Assembly (NCBI RefSeq): GCF_001586165.1
Contig: NZ_CP014608.1
Coordinates: 2,108,001 to 2,172,000 of the forward strand
From: Obesumbacterium proteus
Lineage (GTDB): Bacteria; Pseudomonadota; Gammaproteobacteria; Enterobacterales; Enterobacteriaceae
DNA: 64,000 nucleotides
Reading direction: 5' to 3'
Made by a program: the position numbers and the translations under genes. Shown here one piece after another: positions 17,639 through 26,123 of the stretch. The notes under the pieces were generated by a model. It ran no database searches. It was not told where the DNA came from and saw nothing but the letters and a program-made list of their open reading frames with translations. Each line of letters begins with the position of its first letter. Within the stretch, counting starts at the first letter, position 1.

Positions 17639-18250
17639 ATGCCTGCAATGCAATGGGTTCGTCGGTTAGTCAGCGTGGCGATCGTTTGTAGCCCGCTGTT
17701 GTTGTCTGGGTGTGTGACGATCCCAGACTCAATCAAAGGCACGTCGGCAACGCCGCAGCAGAATTTCGTTGCGGTTCATAACGCGCCGGATCTGTATGTT
17801 GGGCAAGAATCTCGCTTTGGCGGTACCGTGGTTAACGTGATTAACCAGAAAGATGCCACCATGCTAGAGATTGCGGTGATGCCATTGGACGATACCGCAA
17901 GACCTATCCTGAATCAGCCTTCGGTTGGGCGTTTGATTGCCAAAAGCGCAACATTCTTGGATCCGGTTGATTTCAAAGGTCAGCTCGTGACGGTCGTCGG
18001 GCCGCTTACCGGTAGCGTGGAAGGTAAAATAGGTAAAACGCCGTATACCTTTGTCACAATGAACGTGCAGGGCTATCAGCGCTGGCGCATAATTCAGGAA
18101 ATTGTGATGCCGCCACAGCCGTTTGGCCCGTGGGATTATGGTTATGGTGCCTACGGTCGCGGTGGTTTCTGGGGGCCAGGCTTTGGTCCCGGTTGGGGTT
18201 GGTATAACCCAGGCCCAGCCAGAGTGCAAAGCGTGGTAACAGAGAATTAA
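17639..18250 (+). CDS. yeaY: Slp-family outer-membrane lipoprotein (YeaY)
   Basis: The 203-residue protein has a lipoprotein signal with lipobox LLLSGC (Cys at about residue 25), so it is expected to be lipidated and outer-membrane anchored. The body matches the Slp family (starvation lipoprotein; YeaY paralogue), with NAPDLYVGQESRFGGTVVNV and TYTFVTMNVQGYQRW-like strands. The C-terminus is a Gly/Trp/Pro/Tyr-rich tail (GPWDYGYGAYGRGGFWGPG), which is longer than I would expect. Position between tsaB and fadD fits yeaY, though rluF has entered in between. Confidence 0.88.
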   Translation: MPAMQWVRRLVSVAIVCSPLLLSGCVTIPDSIKGTSATPQQNFVAVHNAPDLYVGQESRFGGTVVNVINQKDATMLEIAVMPLDDTARPILNQPSVGRLIAKSATFLDPVDFKGQLVTVVGPLTGSVEGKIGKTPYTFVTMNVQGYQRWRIIQEIVMPPQPFGPWDYGYGAYGRGGFWGPGFGPGWGWYNPGPARVQSVVTEN

Positions 18251-18282
18251 TTTGCTAACGCCTTTAACTATCGATGATTAAA

Positions 18283-18314
18283 ACAAAGCCCCAATTTCGG
18301 GGCTTTGTCATTTT
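18283..18314. terminator. Bidirectional terminator, yeaY and rluF
   Basis: ACAAAGCCCC and GGGGCTTTGT form a 10-bp perfect stem with loop AATTTC between two convergent genes. The minus strand has a good T-run (TTTTAAT). Confidence 0.85.
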
Positions 18315-18329
18315 GGGGCGCTAGGGCGA

Positions 18330-19208
18330 TTAACGGCCTTTTTTCTTACGACCAGGCTGAGTAAAGCGCTTGCGTGAAGCGGCATCTCCTGCGCCTTTAG
18401 CGGCGGTTTTTGGTCCTTTTGCCGGAGCACTTTTAGCCGCCGCGGGTTTTGCCTTCGGCTTGGCTTTTTTGGTCGGTTTGGCTTCAGAAGAAGAGTCTTC
18501 AATAGACTTAAACAGCTCGATAAGTTCATCGTCGGTTAAGTCTCGCCATTCGCCTAACGGCAGGCCTGCAAGGCTGACGTTCATGATACGCGTGCGCTCG
18601 AGCTTGGTGACCTCATAGCCAAAATGTTCACACATACGGCGAATTTGGCGGTTCAAGCCCTGAACTAAAGTGATACGAAACACAAAGGGCGCTTCTTTTT
18701 TCACTTTGCACTTCTTTGTCACCGTACCGAGAATCGGTACGCCTGCGCCCATGCCACGAATAAATTCATCGGTTACCGGTTTATTCACGGTGACCAGATA
18801 CTCTTTTTCATGGTCATTACCGGCGCGCAGAATTTTATTGACCAGATCGCCGTGGTTGGTGAGGAAAATGATGCCCTGTGAATCCTTGTCTAAGCGACCA
18901 ATGGGGAAAACGCGGGTGCTATGGTTGACGTAATCAACGATATTATCTTTCTCACCGTTCTCCGTGGTGCTCACAATGCCGACAGGTTTATTGAGCGCAA
19001 TGAGCACCAAATCGTCGGCGTCACGGGGTTCAATCAACTGGCCATTCACTTTCACTACGTCACCAGCGAAAACCTGATCGCCAATTCCGGCACGTTTACC
19101 GTTAATAAATACATGCCCTTGCTCAATGTAGCGATCGGCGTCGCGTCGTGAGCAAATGCCACTTTCACTGATGTATTTGTTCAGACGAGTCGATGAGTTG
19201 GTCAGCAT
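18330..19208 (-). CDS. rluF: 23S rRNA pseudouridine(2604) synthase RluF
   Basis: RluF makes pseudouridine 2604 in 23S rRNA and, in E. coli, also acts on tRNA-Tyr position 35. The 292-residue protein has an N-terminal S4 domain (STRLNKYISESGICSRRDADRYIEQG), the catalytic Asp in FPIGRLDKDSQG, and RQIRRMCEHFGYEV. The C-terminal tail is lysine- and alanine-rich and ends GRKKKGR as in E. coli. In E. coli the gene lies elsewhere; here it sits between yeaY and fadD. Confidence 0.95.
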   Translation of the reverse strand: MLTNSSTRLNKYISESGICSRRDADRYIEQGHVFINGKRAGIGDQVFAGDVVKVNGQLIEPRDADDLVLIALNKPVGIVSTTENGEKDNIVDYVNHSTRVFPIGRLDKDSQGIIFLTNHGDLVNKILRAGNDHEKEYLVTVNKPVTDEFIRGMGAGVPILGTVTKKCKVKKEAPFVFRITLVQGLNRQIRRMCEHFGYEVTKLERTRIMNVSLAGLPLGEWRDLTDDELIELFKSIEDSSSEAKPTKKAKPKAKPAAAKSAPAKGPKTAAKGAGDAASRKRFTQPGRKKKGR

Positions 19209-19467
19209 GGTTCCCTCCGTAAAACCCCGTTATGCTCCAAGCTGTATGTAGCGCTTGAAATTATTAGGGGATAAAAAGCGGAATATACATGAGTTGAGTC
19301 CTGATACGAACAGTGATTTATCACTTCCTGAGATATTGTGTGTTGCATTGGTCACAGTCGCCATCTAGATACGCAATTACAGCGGAAAAAATAAGCGCAT
19401 GGGCGTTTTTTTAGACTAAAAAATTGCCAATTTTACAAAAAGTTACTCTTTTTGGTATTATATCCAC

Positions 19468-19494
19468 AGCGGCCACGAGGCCGCTTTTTGTTTT
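19468..19494 (+). terminator. Orphan intrinsic terminator upstream of fadD
   Basis: AGCGGCC and GGCCGCT form a 7-bp stem around ACGA, followed by TTTTGTTTTT. No plus-strand gene precedes it within the 260 bases back to rluF, so it must end either a small RNA or a leader transcript. Confidence 0.7.
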
Positions 19495-19587
19495 TATAGC
19501 GGTCTGCCCATTTCTCTATGCTGGGTAAGATCAGAGCAAAAGCCATTTTAGTGATGCATATCGCAACCTGAAAATTGTTTACACATG

Positions 19588-19604
19588 AACTGGTACGCTG
19601 AGTT
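19588..19604. promoter_or_regulatory. FadR operator upstream of fadD
   Basis: AACTGGTACGCTGAGTT fits the FadR consensus (AnCTGGTCnGACCnGTT) in its key CTGGT half and right-hand GTT. A TTTACA -35-like hexamer lies at 19578-19583, so the site overlaps the promoter. FadR is encoded in this window at 30380. Repression relieved by long-chain acyl-CoA is the known mode in E. coli. Confidence 0.75.
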
Positions 19605-19715
19605 AAAATTTTGTTAAACATTAGATATTGTTCTGTTGTTTCTCATGGCTAACGGTTCAGGTGTGCGATGCAAACGATGCTTAAACAAGATAACAATAAT
19701 TACGGGAGAACGACC

Positions 19716-21401
19716 TTGGAAAAGGTTTGGCTGAAACGGTATCCGGCAGATGTTCCTGCGGAAATCGATCCTGATCAATACACCTCTCTGGTGGAGATGT
19801 TCGAGCAGTCGGTGGCGCGTTTTGCTGACCAGCCTGCGTTCATCAACATGGGGCAGGTGATGACCTTCCGTAAGCTTGAAGAGCGCAGCCGTGCATTTGC
19901 GGCCTATTTGCAAAATGAGTTAGGGCTGAAGAAGGGCGACCGCGTTGCGTTGATGATGCCTAATCTGTTGCAATATCCCATTGCGCTGTTTGGCGTGCTT
20001 CGTGCGGGAATGGTTGTGGTTAACGTTAACCCGCTTTACACCCCGCGAGAATTAGAACATCAGCTGAATGACAGCGGTGCGAGCGCGATTGTGATCGTCT
20101 CGAACTTTGCGCATACGCTGGAGAAAGTCGTTTTCAATACGCAGGTGAAGCATGTCATTTTGACCCGTATGGGCGACCAGCTATCGGCGGCAAAAGGGAC
20201 GTTGGTTAACTTCGTGGTGAAATATATTAAGCGTCTGGTGCCTAAATATAACTTACCCGATGCGATTTCTTTCCGCTCGGCGTTACAACGTGGGCGGCGT
20301 CAACAGTACATCAAACCGGATATCACCAATAATGACCTCGCATTTTTGCAATACACCGGCGGTACTACCGGCGTTGCGAAAGGCGCGATGCTGACGCATC
20401 GAAATATGCAGGCTAATCTAATCCAATCGCGTGCGGCATATGGTCCATTGCTGAATGAAGGCCATGAGCTGGTGGTGACGGCGCTGCCGCTGTACCACAT
20501 TTTTGCTTTAACCGTGAACTGTCTGCTGTTTATTGAGATGGGTGGCTGCAACCTGATGATCACCAACCCGCGTGATATTCCCGGCATGGTGAAAGAGCTC
20601 AACCGCTATCCATTTACAGCGTTAACAGGCGTCAACACGCTGTTTAATGCGCTGCTGAATAACGAAGATTTTCGTGAATTGGATTTCTCAACGCTGCGTT
20701 TGTCAGTCGGCGGTGGGATGTCGGTTCAGCGTTCGGTAGCCGAAAAATGGGAAAAACTCACCGGGCGTCATTTGCTGGAAGGATACGGATTGACGGAGTG
20801 CGCGCCATTGGTTTCAGGCAATCCCTACGACTTGAAGCATTACAGCGGCAGTATCGGTCTTCCGGTTCCTTCTACCGACGTGCGTTTGGTCGATGATAAT
20901 GGCAATGAGGTCCCGCGCGGTGAGGCAGGAGAGCTACAGGTGAAAGGGCCTCAGGTTATGCTTGGTTACTGGCAGCGCCCTGAGGCGACCGACGAAATCC
21001 TTAAAGACGGTTGGCTATCGACCGGCGATGTTGTCACCATTGATGATGAGGGCTTCATGCGCATTGTCGATCGCAAAAAAGATATGATATTAGTATCTGG
21101 TTTCAATGTTTATCCGAATGAAATCGAAGAAGTCGTCTCAATGCATGATAAAGTGCTTGAGTGCGCAGCGATCGGAGTTCCGAGCGAGGCTTCAGGCGAG
21201 ATGGTTAAAATCTGCGTTGTGAAGAAAGATCCCTCTCTCACTCGCGATGAGCTGATTGCACACTGTCGTAAACATCTTACCGGCTATAAAGTTCCGAAGA
21301 AGGTTGAGTTTTACGATGAGTTGCCAAAGTCTAACGTAGGGAAAATCCTACGCAGAAAATTGCGTGAGGAGCAAGCGGCCTCACAGGAAAGCGCCGCATA
21401 G
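19716..21401 (+). CDS. fadD: Long-chain-fatty-acid-CoA ligase
   Basis: FadD activates exogenous long-chain fatty acids to acyl-CoA at the inner membrane, coupling uptake to beta-oxidation. The TTG start at 19716 gives 561 residues, exactly the E. coli length, with the same EKVWLKRYPADVP beginning and GGGAGA just upstream; ATG starts at 19668 or 19677 would add 16 or 13 residues without homology. It has the AMP-binding YTGGTTGVAKGAM, EGYGLTECAP and the fatty-acyl-CoA signature GWLSTGDVVTIDDEGFMRI. A FadR operator lies upstream. Confidence 0.96.
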   Translation: MEKVWLKRYPADVPAEIDPDQYTSLVEMFEQSVARFADQPAFINMGQVMTFRKLEERSRAFAAYLQNELGLKKGDRVALMMPNLLQYPIALFGVLRAGMVVVNVNPLYTPRELEHQLNDSGASAIVIVSNFAHTLEKVVFNTQVKHVILTRMGDQLSAAKGTLVNFVVKYIKRLVPKYNLPDAISFRSALQRGRRQQYIKPDITNNDLAFLQYTGGTTGVAKGAMLTHRNMQANLIQSRAAYGPLLNEGHELVVTALPLYHIFALTVNCLLFIEMGGCNLMITNPRDIPGMVKELNRYPFTALTGVNTLFNALLNNEDFRELDFSTLRLSVGGGMSVQRSVAEKWEKLTGRHLLEGYGLTECAPLVSGNPYDLKHYSGSIGLPVPSTDVRLVDDNGNEVPRGEAGELQVKGPQVMLGYWQRPEATDEILKDGWLSTGDVVTIDDEGFMRIVDRKKDMILVSGFNVYPNEIEEVVSMHDKVLECAAIGVPSEASGEMVKICVVKKDPSLTRDELIAHCRKHLTGYKVPKKVEFYDELPKSNVGKILRRKLREEQAASQESAA

Positions 21402-21428
21402 CTTCTCATTATTCTGAGCCGATACTTT

Positions 21429-21457
21429 GACGCCGGTTGTTACCGGCGTCGTTGTTT
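21429..21457 (+). terminator. Stem-loop after fadD
   Basis: GACGCCGG and CCGGCGTC pair around TTGTTA, followed by GTTGTTT. The T-tract is interrupted, so termination may be incomplete. Confidence 0.65.
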
Positions 21458-21518
21458 GTACCGACTAACTCAGCTGACGTTGTGATGACGTCAGAAATAT
21501 GAAAATGAGAATGATGTT

Positions 21519-22634
21519 TTGAATTATCAGCTGATTACCACCAGTAGCGAACTTAAGCAGGTTTGCGAGCAGGCAAGCCGCCACACTTATATTGCGCTAG
21601 ACACCGAATTTGTTCGTACCCGCACTTACTATCCTCAGTTAGGCCTGATTCAGCTTTTTGATGGCGAAACGCTGTCGCTGATCGACCCGTTGCCAATTAC
21701 CGACTGGCAGCCCTTTGTTGAACTGCTGAAAAATCCAGACGTCACAAAGTTACTGCATGCGGGCAGCGAAGATCTGGAAGTTTTTATTCATGATTTTCAG
21801 ACGCTGCCAACGCCTATGATCGATACGCAGATTTTGGCTGCTTTTACGGGGCGTCCACTTTCATGTGGTTTTGCTGCGATGGTGAATGAGTATTTGCAGG
21901 TTGAATTGGATAAAAGCGAGTCGCGCACTGACTGGCTGGCACGCCCGCTGACCGAGCGTCAATGTGAATACGCTGCCGCTGATGTGTTCTATCTGTTGCC
22001 GCTAGCGCATAAGCTTATTGCAGAAGTGGCTGAGGCTGGCTGGACTGATGCCGCAAACGATGAGTGCTTGGCGCTATGTCGTCGTCGACAGGAAGTGGTC
22101 AATCCAGCTTTAGCCTATCGCGATATTACGAATGCTTGGCAGCTGAGAACGCGTCAGTTGGCGTGTTTACAGAAACTGGCGGAGTGGCGAATCAATCAAG
22201 CCAGACAGCGTGACATGGCGGTTAATTTTGTGGTGCGCGAGGAAAACTTGTGGCAGGTCGCACGCTATTTGCCGACCTCGCAAGGGGAATTGGGCGAACT
22301 GGGGCTCAGTGGCCCAGAGATCCGTTTCCATGGCAAAACGCTGGTGGCGATGGTTGCTGAGTCAGCCAATATCCCTGAGTCTGAATGGCCACAGCCGGTA
22401 GAACGCTTGGTCGATCACAGCGGTTATAAGCATGCGTTCAAAGAGTTAAAAACCGCAGTGCAAAGCGCGGCGGAACGTAGCGGATTAACGGCAGAGCTGA
22501 TTGCTTCGCGTAGACAAATAAACGCACTGTTAAGCTGGCACTGGAAGCTGAAAGACGAGCAACCTGACTTACTCCAGGGCTGGAGAGCGAATTTGCTGGG
22601 TGAGCAGGTTAGGGCCATTTTGGCGACCCTGTGA
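21519..22634 (+). CDS. rnd: Ribonuclease D
   Basis: RNase D is a DEDD 3'-5' exoribonuclease that trims tRNA precursors. The 371-residue protein has the exonuclease motifs LDTEFVRTRTYYP (Exo I), LLHAGSEDLEVF (Exo II) and QCEYAAADVFYLLPL (Exo III), then two HRDC domains (about residues 205-290 and 295-371). The start codon is TTG at 21519, after four Ts; E. coli rnd also uses UUG behind a U-rich stretch that is needed for translation. A small hairpin (CTGACG and CGTCAG, 21472-21494) lies just upstream and could influence initiation. Confidence 0.96.
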   Translation: MNYQLITTSSELKQVCEQASRHTYIALDTEFVRTRTYYPQLGLIQLFDGETLSLIDPLPITDWQPFVELLKNPDVTKLLHAGSEDLEVFIHDFQTLPTPMIDTQILAAFTGRPLSCGFAAMVNEYLQVELDKSESRTDWLARPLTERQCEYAAADVFYLLPLAHKLIAEVAEAGWTDAANDECLALCRRRQEVVNPALAYRDITNAWQLRTRQLACLQKLAEWRINQARQRDMAVNFVVREENLWQVARYLPTSQGELGELGLSGPEIRFHGKTLVAMVAESANIPESEWPQPVERLVDHSGYKHAFKELKTAVQSAAERSGLTAELIASRRQINALLSWHWKLKDEQPDLLQGWRANLLGEQVRAILATL

Positions 22635-22660
22635 TCGTCTTAGCCATCGCACAATAAAAA

Positions 22661-22690
22661 TAAAGACAGCTATTAGCTGTCTTTATTTTT
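22661..22690 (+). terminator. Terminator after rnd
   Basis: TAAAGACAGCTA and TTAGCTGTCTTTA-type arms form a long perfect stem followed by TTTTTT. Confidence 0.88.
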
Positions 22691-22859
22691 TCGAACATAT
22701 CAGAAAATGAATCAATAATATAAAAACAAAACTTATAGAAAGTAGTCTATGTGAATATTCTTAATATCCATTGGTGCATTAATTAATATTAGGAATAATC
22801 TTGATAATAGCTATTTTTGAGATAATGACTTATTAAAAAGGTCTGTTTATATATACAGG

Positions 22860-22887
22860 CGTTCCCTTATATTTCTATAAGAGAACG
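22860..22887 (-). terminator. Hairpin downstream of minE
   Basis: CGTTCCCTTATA and TATAAGAGAACG pair (one mismatch) around TTTC, 15 bases past the minE stop. A second small palindrome (CTGTTTATATATACAG) follows on the minus strand. There is no clean T-run, so it may act as a 3' stabiliser. The rest of the rnd-minE gap is AT-rich with nothing further recognised. Confidence 0.5.
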
Positions 22888-22901
22888 TCAGAATGATAAA
22901 A

Positions 22902-23171
22902 TCATTTAGCTGCTTCTTCTGCTTCAGGCAAGGTCACATTAAGCTCTAATACCGAAATATCATCGCCTTTTTGTTCGAACTGTACCGTCAGCATTTCTGG
23001 ATCTATCTGCACGTATTTGCAGATTACCGCCAAGATATCTCGTTTTAACTGGGGTAAGTACTGTGGCTCACTATCGCCGCGGCGTCGCTCCGCAACAATA
23101 ATTTGCAGCCGTTCCTTGGCTATATTGGCTGTCGGCTTTTTGCGCGACAGGAAGAAATCAAGTAATGCCAT
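22902..23171 (-). CDS. minE: Cell division topological specificity factor MinE
   Basis: MinE stimulates MinD ATPase and drives pole-to-pole Min oscillation, restricting MinCD from midcell. The 89-residue protein has the N-terminal amphipathic membrane segment MALLDFFLSRKKPTAN, the MinD-interacting RLQIIVAERRRGDSEPQYLPQL and the C-terminal dimerisation domain. It starts three bases after minD and is last in minCDE. Confidence 0.97.
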   Translation of the reverse strand: MALLDFFLSRKKPTANIAKERLQIIVAERRRGDSEPQYLPQLKRDILAVICKYVQIDPEMLTVQFEQKGDDISVLELNVTLPEAEEAAK

Positions 23172-23174
23172 GTT

Positions 23175-23987
23175 TTATCCCCCGAACAGGCGTTTCAGGA
23201 AGCCTTTTTTCTCTTCTTCAACAAATCGGAATGCACGTTCTTCGCCCAGTAAGCGATCGACCATGTCTTGGTAAGCCTGACCGGCGTCGGACTCTTTATC
23301 CAGTATAACAGGTTCGCCTTGGTTTGATGCGCGCAGTACGGATGGGCTTTCTGGGATCACGCCAACCAGCGGGATGCGCAGAATATCCAGCACATCTTCC
23401 ATGCTCAGCATGTCACCACGGCTCACGCGGCCTGGGTTGTAGCGAGTCAGCAGCAGATGCTCTTTGATTGGATCTTCGCCTTTTTCAGCACGGCGAGATT
23501 TTGACGCCAAAATGCCGAGGATGCGGTCAGAGTCACGTACAGACGATACTTCTGGGTTAGTAGTAATGATGGCTTCATCAGCGAAATACAGCGCCATTAG
23601 CGCGCCGGTTTCGATACCCGCTGGTGAGTCACAGACGATGAAGTCAAAGTCCATTTCGCCGAGATCGTTTAAGACTTTTTCAACGCCTTCGTGCGTTAGT
23701 GCGTCTTTATCGCGAGTTTGTGAGGCCGGAAGGATGTAGAGGTTTTCTGTACGCTTATCTTTGATTAACGCCTGATTAAGAGTGGCATCACCTTGAATCA
23801 CGTTAACAAAATCATACACCACACGACGCTCACAGCTCATGATCAGGTCAAGATTACGCAGACCGATATCAAAGTCGATAACAACGGTCTTTTTACCTTT
23901 TTGGGCCAAACCGGTAGCGATGGCTGCGCTAGATGTGGTTTTACCAACGCCCCCTTTACCGGATGTAACAACAATAATGCGTGCCAT
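23175..23987 (-). CDS. minD: Septum site-determining ATPase MinD
   Basis: MinD is a membrane-associated ATPase that recruits MinC and oscillates with MinE. The 270-residue protein has the deviant Walker A GKGGVGKT (10-17), switch region DSPAGIETG and a C-terminal amphipathic membrane-targeting helix EEEKKGFLKRLFGG. Length equals the E. coli protein. It lies between minC and minE on the minus strand. Confidence 0.98.
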   Translation of the reverse strand: MARIIVVTSGKGGVGKTTSSAAIATGLAQKGKKTVVIDFDIGLRNLDLIMSCERRVVYDFVNVIQGDATLNQALIKDKRTENLYILPASQTRDKDALTHEGVEKVLNDLGEMDFDFIVCDSPAGIETGALMALYFADEAIITTNPEVSSVRDSDRILGILASKSRRAEKGEDPIKEHLLLTRYNPGRVSRGDMLSMEDVLDILRIPLVGVIPESPSVLRASNQGEPVILDKESDAGQAYQDMVDRLLGEERAFRFVEEEKKGFLKRLFGG

Positions 23988-24012
23988 GTATATGGGTTCC
24001 TTGTCGAAGGGC

Positions 24013-24696
24013 CTAGAATAGAGGTTGTATAGTTAAGGCACTGTCGCTCAAATTGAGTCTGGCAGCCTGCCCATAAAAAGCTTCAGGGATTTGATCGCTC
24101 AACCAGTACTGACCGGCGATAGACACCAGTTCAGCCGCAAGGTGAGCACAAAAAATCTGACTGGATGTATCTCCGCTGGCTCCGGCAAGGGCGCGTCCGC
24201 GCATCATGCCATAAATATGAATATTGCCATCGGCGATCACTTCGGCACCCGCGCTGACGCTGCTGGTGACAATCAAATCACAGTCTCGTGCATATATTTG
24301 CTGTCCAGACCGAACCGGCGTACTCACAATACGGGTTTTAACCGGTGCGGGTGGCTCGGGTAACGCGGCGGGCGCACTTTTCTTAATACCTTTCCCTTCA
24401 CTTAGCAAAGGCAAGCCTGCACGCGTTACAGCACGTTTAAGCCCTTCATCGGTGCAACCACTTACGCCAATGACATGCAGCCCAGCTTCGGTAATGGCCT
24501 GTTGTAATTTCTGCCAGCTTGCGCCTTCAGGGACGTTAGCAATATTAATAACAACAGGGGCATTTTTCAAAAAAGCGGGCGCTTGCTCGACTTTTTCGAT
24601 TAATGCCTCACGTATTACCTCCGGTTGCGAATTATGCAAATGAACAACCGAAAGGGTAAAACTGCTGCCTTTTAGTTCTATTGGCGATTGTGACAT
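24013..24696 (-). CDS. minC: Septum site-determining protein MinC
   Basis: MinC inhibits FtsZ assembly away from midcell when carried by MinD. The 227-residue protein has an N-terminal FtsZ-inhibitory domain (about 1-105), a proline/alanine-rich linker (PAALPEPPAPVK) and a C-terminal beta-helix domain with YGMMRGRALAGASGD that binds MinD. First gene of minCDE, divergent from ycgL as in E. coli. Confidence 0.97.
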   Translation of the reverse strand: MSQSPIELKGSSFTLSVVHLHNSQPEVIREALIEKVEQAPAFLKNAPVVINIANVPEGASWQKLQQAITEAGLHVIGVSGCTDEGLKRAVTRAGLPLLSEGKGIKKSAPAALPEPPAPVKTRIVSTPVRSGQQIYARDCDLIVTSSVSAGAEVIADGNIHIYGMMRGRALAGASGDTSSQIFCAHLAAELVSIAGQYWLSDQIPEAFYGQAARLNLSDSALTIQPLF

Positions 24697-24832
24697 CTAT
24701 CCTGACTCAGTTTCAGCAACTTTAAATCCCCGGAATAACCACACAGGGGGTAATATTCCGATGTACATTAAGCATGTTATAGTCAGTGCTATATCTAGGC
24801 AAGTCGCCGTCTGAATTAATTAGAGTGAAAAA

Positions 24833-25117
24833 ATGATTTGTACCATTTACAGAAGTTCAAAACGCGATCAGACCTATCTTTATGTCGAAAAAAGAGACGA
24901 TTTCTCATCGGTGCCTGAAGAACTGATGAAAAGTTTTGGCTAGCCACAATTAGCCATGATGATCGATTTAGACAGTAAAAAGAAATTGGCCTCTGCCGAT
25001 ATTGAAAAAGTCAAAAACGCTTTAAAAGAGCAAGGGTATTATTTACAGCTGCCACCGCCGCCAGAAAGTTTGCTAAAGATGCATTTCGAGCAAACTAAAA
25101 AATCTTCGGATGAATGA
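24833..25117 (+). pseudogene. ycgL: ycgL, interrupted by an in-frame amber codon
   Basis: The reading frame encodes a YcgL-family protein (small conserved gammaproteobacterial protein of unclear function): MICTIYRSSKRDQTYLYVEK, then VPEELMKSFG, then a TAG at 24941-24943, then PQLAMMIDLDSKKKL and EQGYYLQLPPPPE. The E. coli protein has Gln at this place, so a single CAG to TAG change explains it. Both sides stay in one frame, giving 94 sense-length codons in total. A short N-terminal peptide of 36 residues would be made, or re-initiation at ATG 24955 could make the C-terminal part. Location next to minC is the normal one. Confidence 0.88.
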
Positions 25118-25147
25118 ATAGTGTGATGCTATTCACATAAATATAGA

Positions 25148-25167
25148 GCGCCGAGCTATCTCGGCGC
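25148..25167 (+). other. Hairpin after ycgL
   Basis: GCGCCGAG and CTCGGCGC form a perfect 8-bp stem with loop CTAT, 30 bases past the ycgL stop. The following AAATCC is not a T-tract. The remaining bases to ycgM show nothing clear. Confidence 0.55.
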
Positions 25168-25360
25168 AAATCCATTGAAGTGTTGATGATTGCGGCTGTA
25201 GTTTCATACTTAGTTTCATACCGAGTTTTTATATCTAGTTCTAGAAGAAGGGCAGGAAGCTAAGCCACCGTTGGCGGCTCGATTCTCGCTTCAGATTATG
25301 TATGCCCCTTGGAATAACGTGGCGATAGCATCGCGTTGTGTATAACCACAGGAGAAGTCT

Positions 25361-26017
25361 ATGTATCAACATCGTGATTGGCAGGGCGCATTGCTAGAGC
25401 TTCCTGTCAGTAAAGTGGTTTGCGTTGGCAGTAACTACGGCGATCACATCAAAGAAATGGGCGGTATGCAGGCACCAGAACCGGTGTTATTTATCAAACC
25501 TGAAACGTCTCTTTGTGATATTCGCCAGCCTGTTGCTATCCCGAAAGATTTTGGCTCGGTTCATCATGAGATTGAGCTGGCGATTCTGATTGGTACACCG
25601 CTGAAACAGGCAAATGAAGATCGTGTGGCTCGCGCTATCGCAGGCTATGGTGTAGCGCTTGATCTTACGCTGCGTGATATTCAGGCTGAATGCAAAAAAG
25701 CAGGGCGCCCTTGGGAAAAAGCGAAAGCCTTTGATGGCTCCTGCCCAATTTCTGGCTTTATTCCTGAATCTGAATTTGGCGACCCACAAAATGCGGAACT
25801 CAGCTTAAGCATCAACGGCGCTGTTCGCCAGCAAGGCAATACGCGTGACATGATTACGCCCATTCTGCCGTTGATAAGCTATATGAGCCGTTACTTTACT
25901 CTGCGTGCGGGTGACATAATTTTGACCGGAACGCCGCAGGGCGTTGGGCCTTTAGTCTCGGGTGATATGCTAACGTTGTCTATCAATGGTAACTCATTGA
26001 GTACGCGCATTATCTAA
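25361..26017 (+). CDS. ycgM: Fumarylacetoacetate hydrolase-family protein YcgM
   Basis: The 218-residue FAH-fold protein is close to E. coli YcgM. It shows VVCVGSNYGDHIKEMG, the metal-binding acidic set around HHEIELAILIG and DLTLRDIQ, and the signature GDIILTGTPQGVGP. FAH proteins bind Mg2+ and act on oxo-acids; the E. coli and human relatives have been reported as oxaloacetate tautomerases that remove inhibitory enol-oxaloacetate, which is the likeliest role here. An AGGAG site precedes the ATG. ycgN follows in the same direction. Confidence 0.92.
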   Translation: MYQHRDWQGALLELPVSKVVCVGSNYGDHIKEMGGMQAPEPVLFIKPETSLCDIRQPVAIPKDFGSVHHEIELAILIGTPLKQANEDRVARAIAGYGVALDLTLRDIQAECKKAGRPWEKAKAFDGSCPISGFIPESEFGDPQNAELSLSINGAVRQQGNTRDMITPILPLISYMSRYFTLRAGDIILTGTPQGVGPLVSGDMLTLSINGNSLSTRII

Positions 26018-26123
26018 CCCGCAATGTCCTTACTAAGCACAGTTTTAGTAAGGACAAAACTTGCATCTCATCGTCAAAGCGTCTATATAGTGCAGCCCAA
26101 CTGTAATTATCGGACACACAAGC

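Larger units (their letters stand above)
19209..19715. other. rluF-fadD intergenic region
   Basis: These roughly 500 bases separate divergent rluF and fadD. They contain a FadR box (19588-19604), an unassigned terminator-like hairpin on the plus strand (19468-19494) and a weaker one (AAGCGC and GCGTTT, about 19394-19409) followed by a T-run. A -10-like TATTAT (19456-19461) lies just ahead of the strong hairpin. No ORF here looks real. A short untranslated RNA is possible. Confidence 0.45.
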
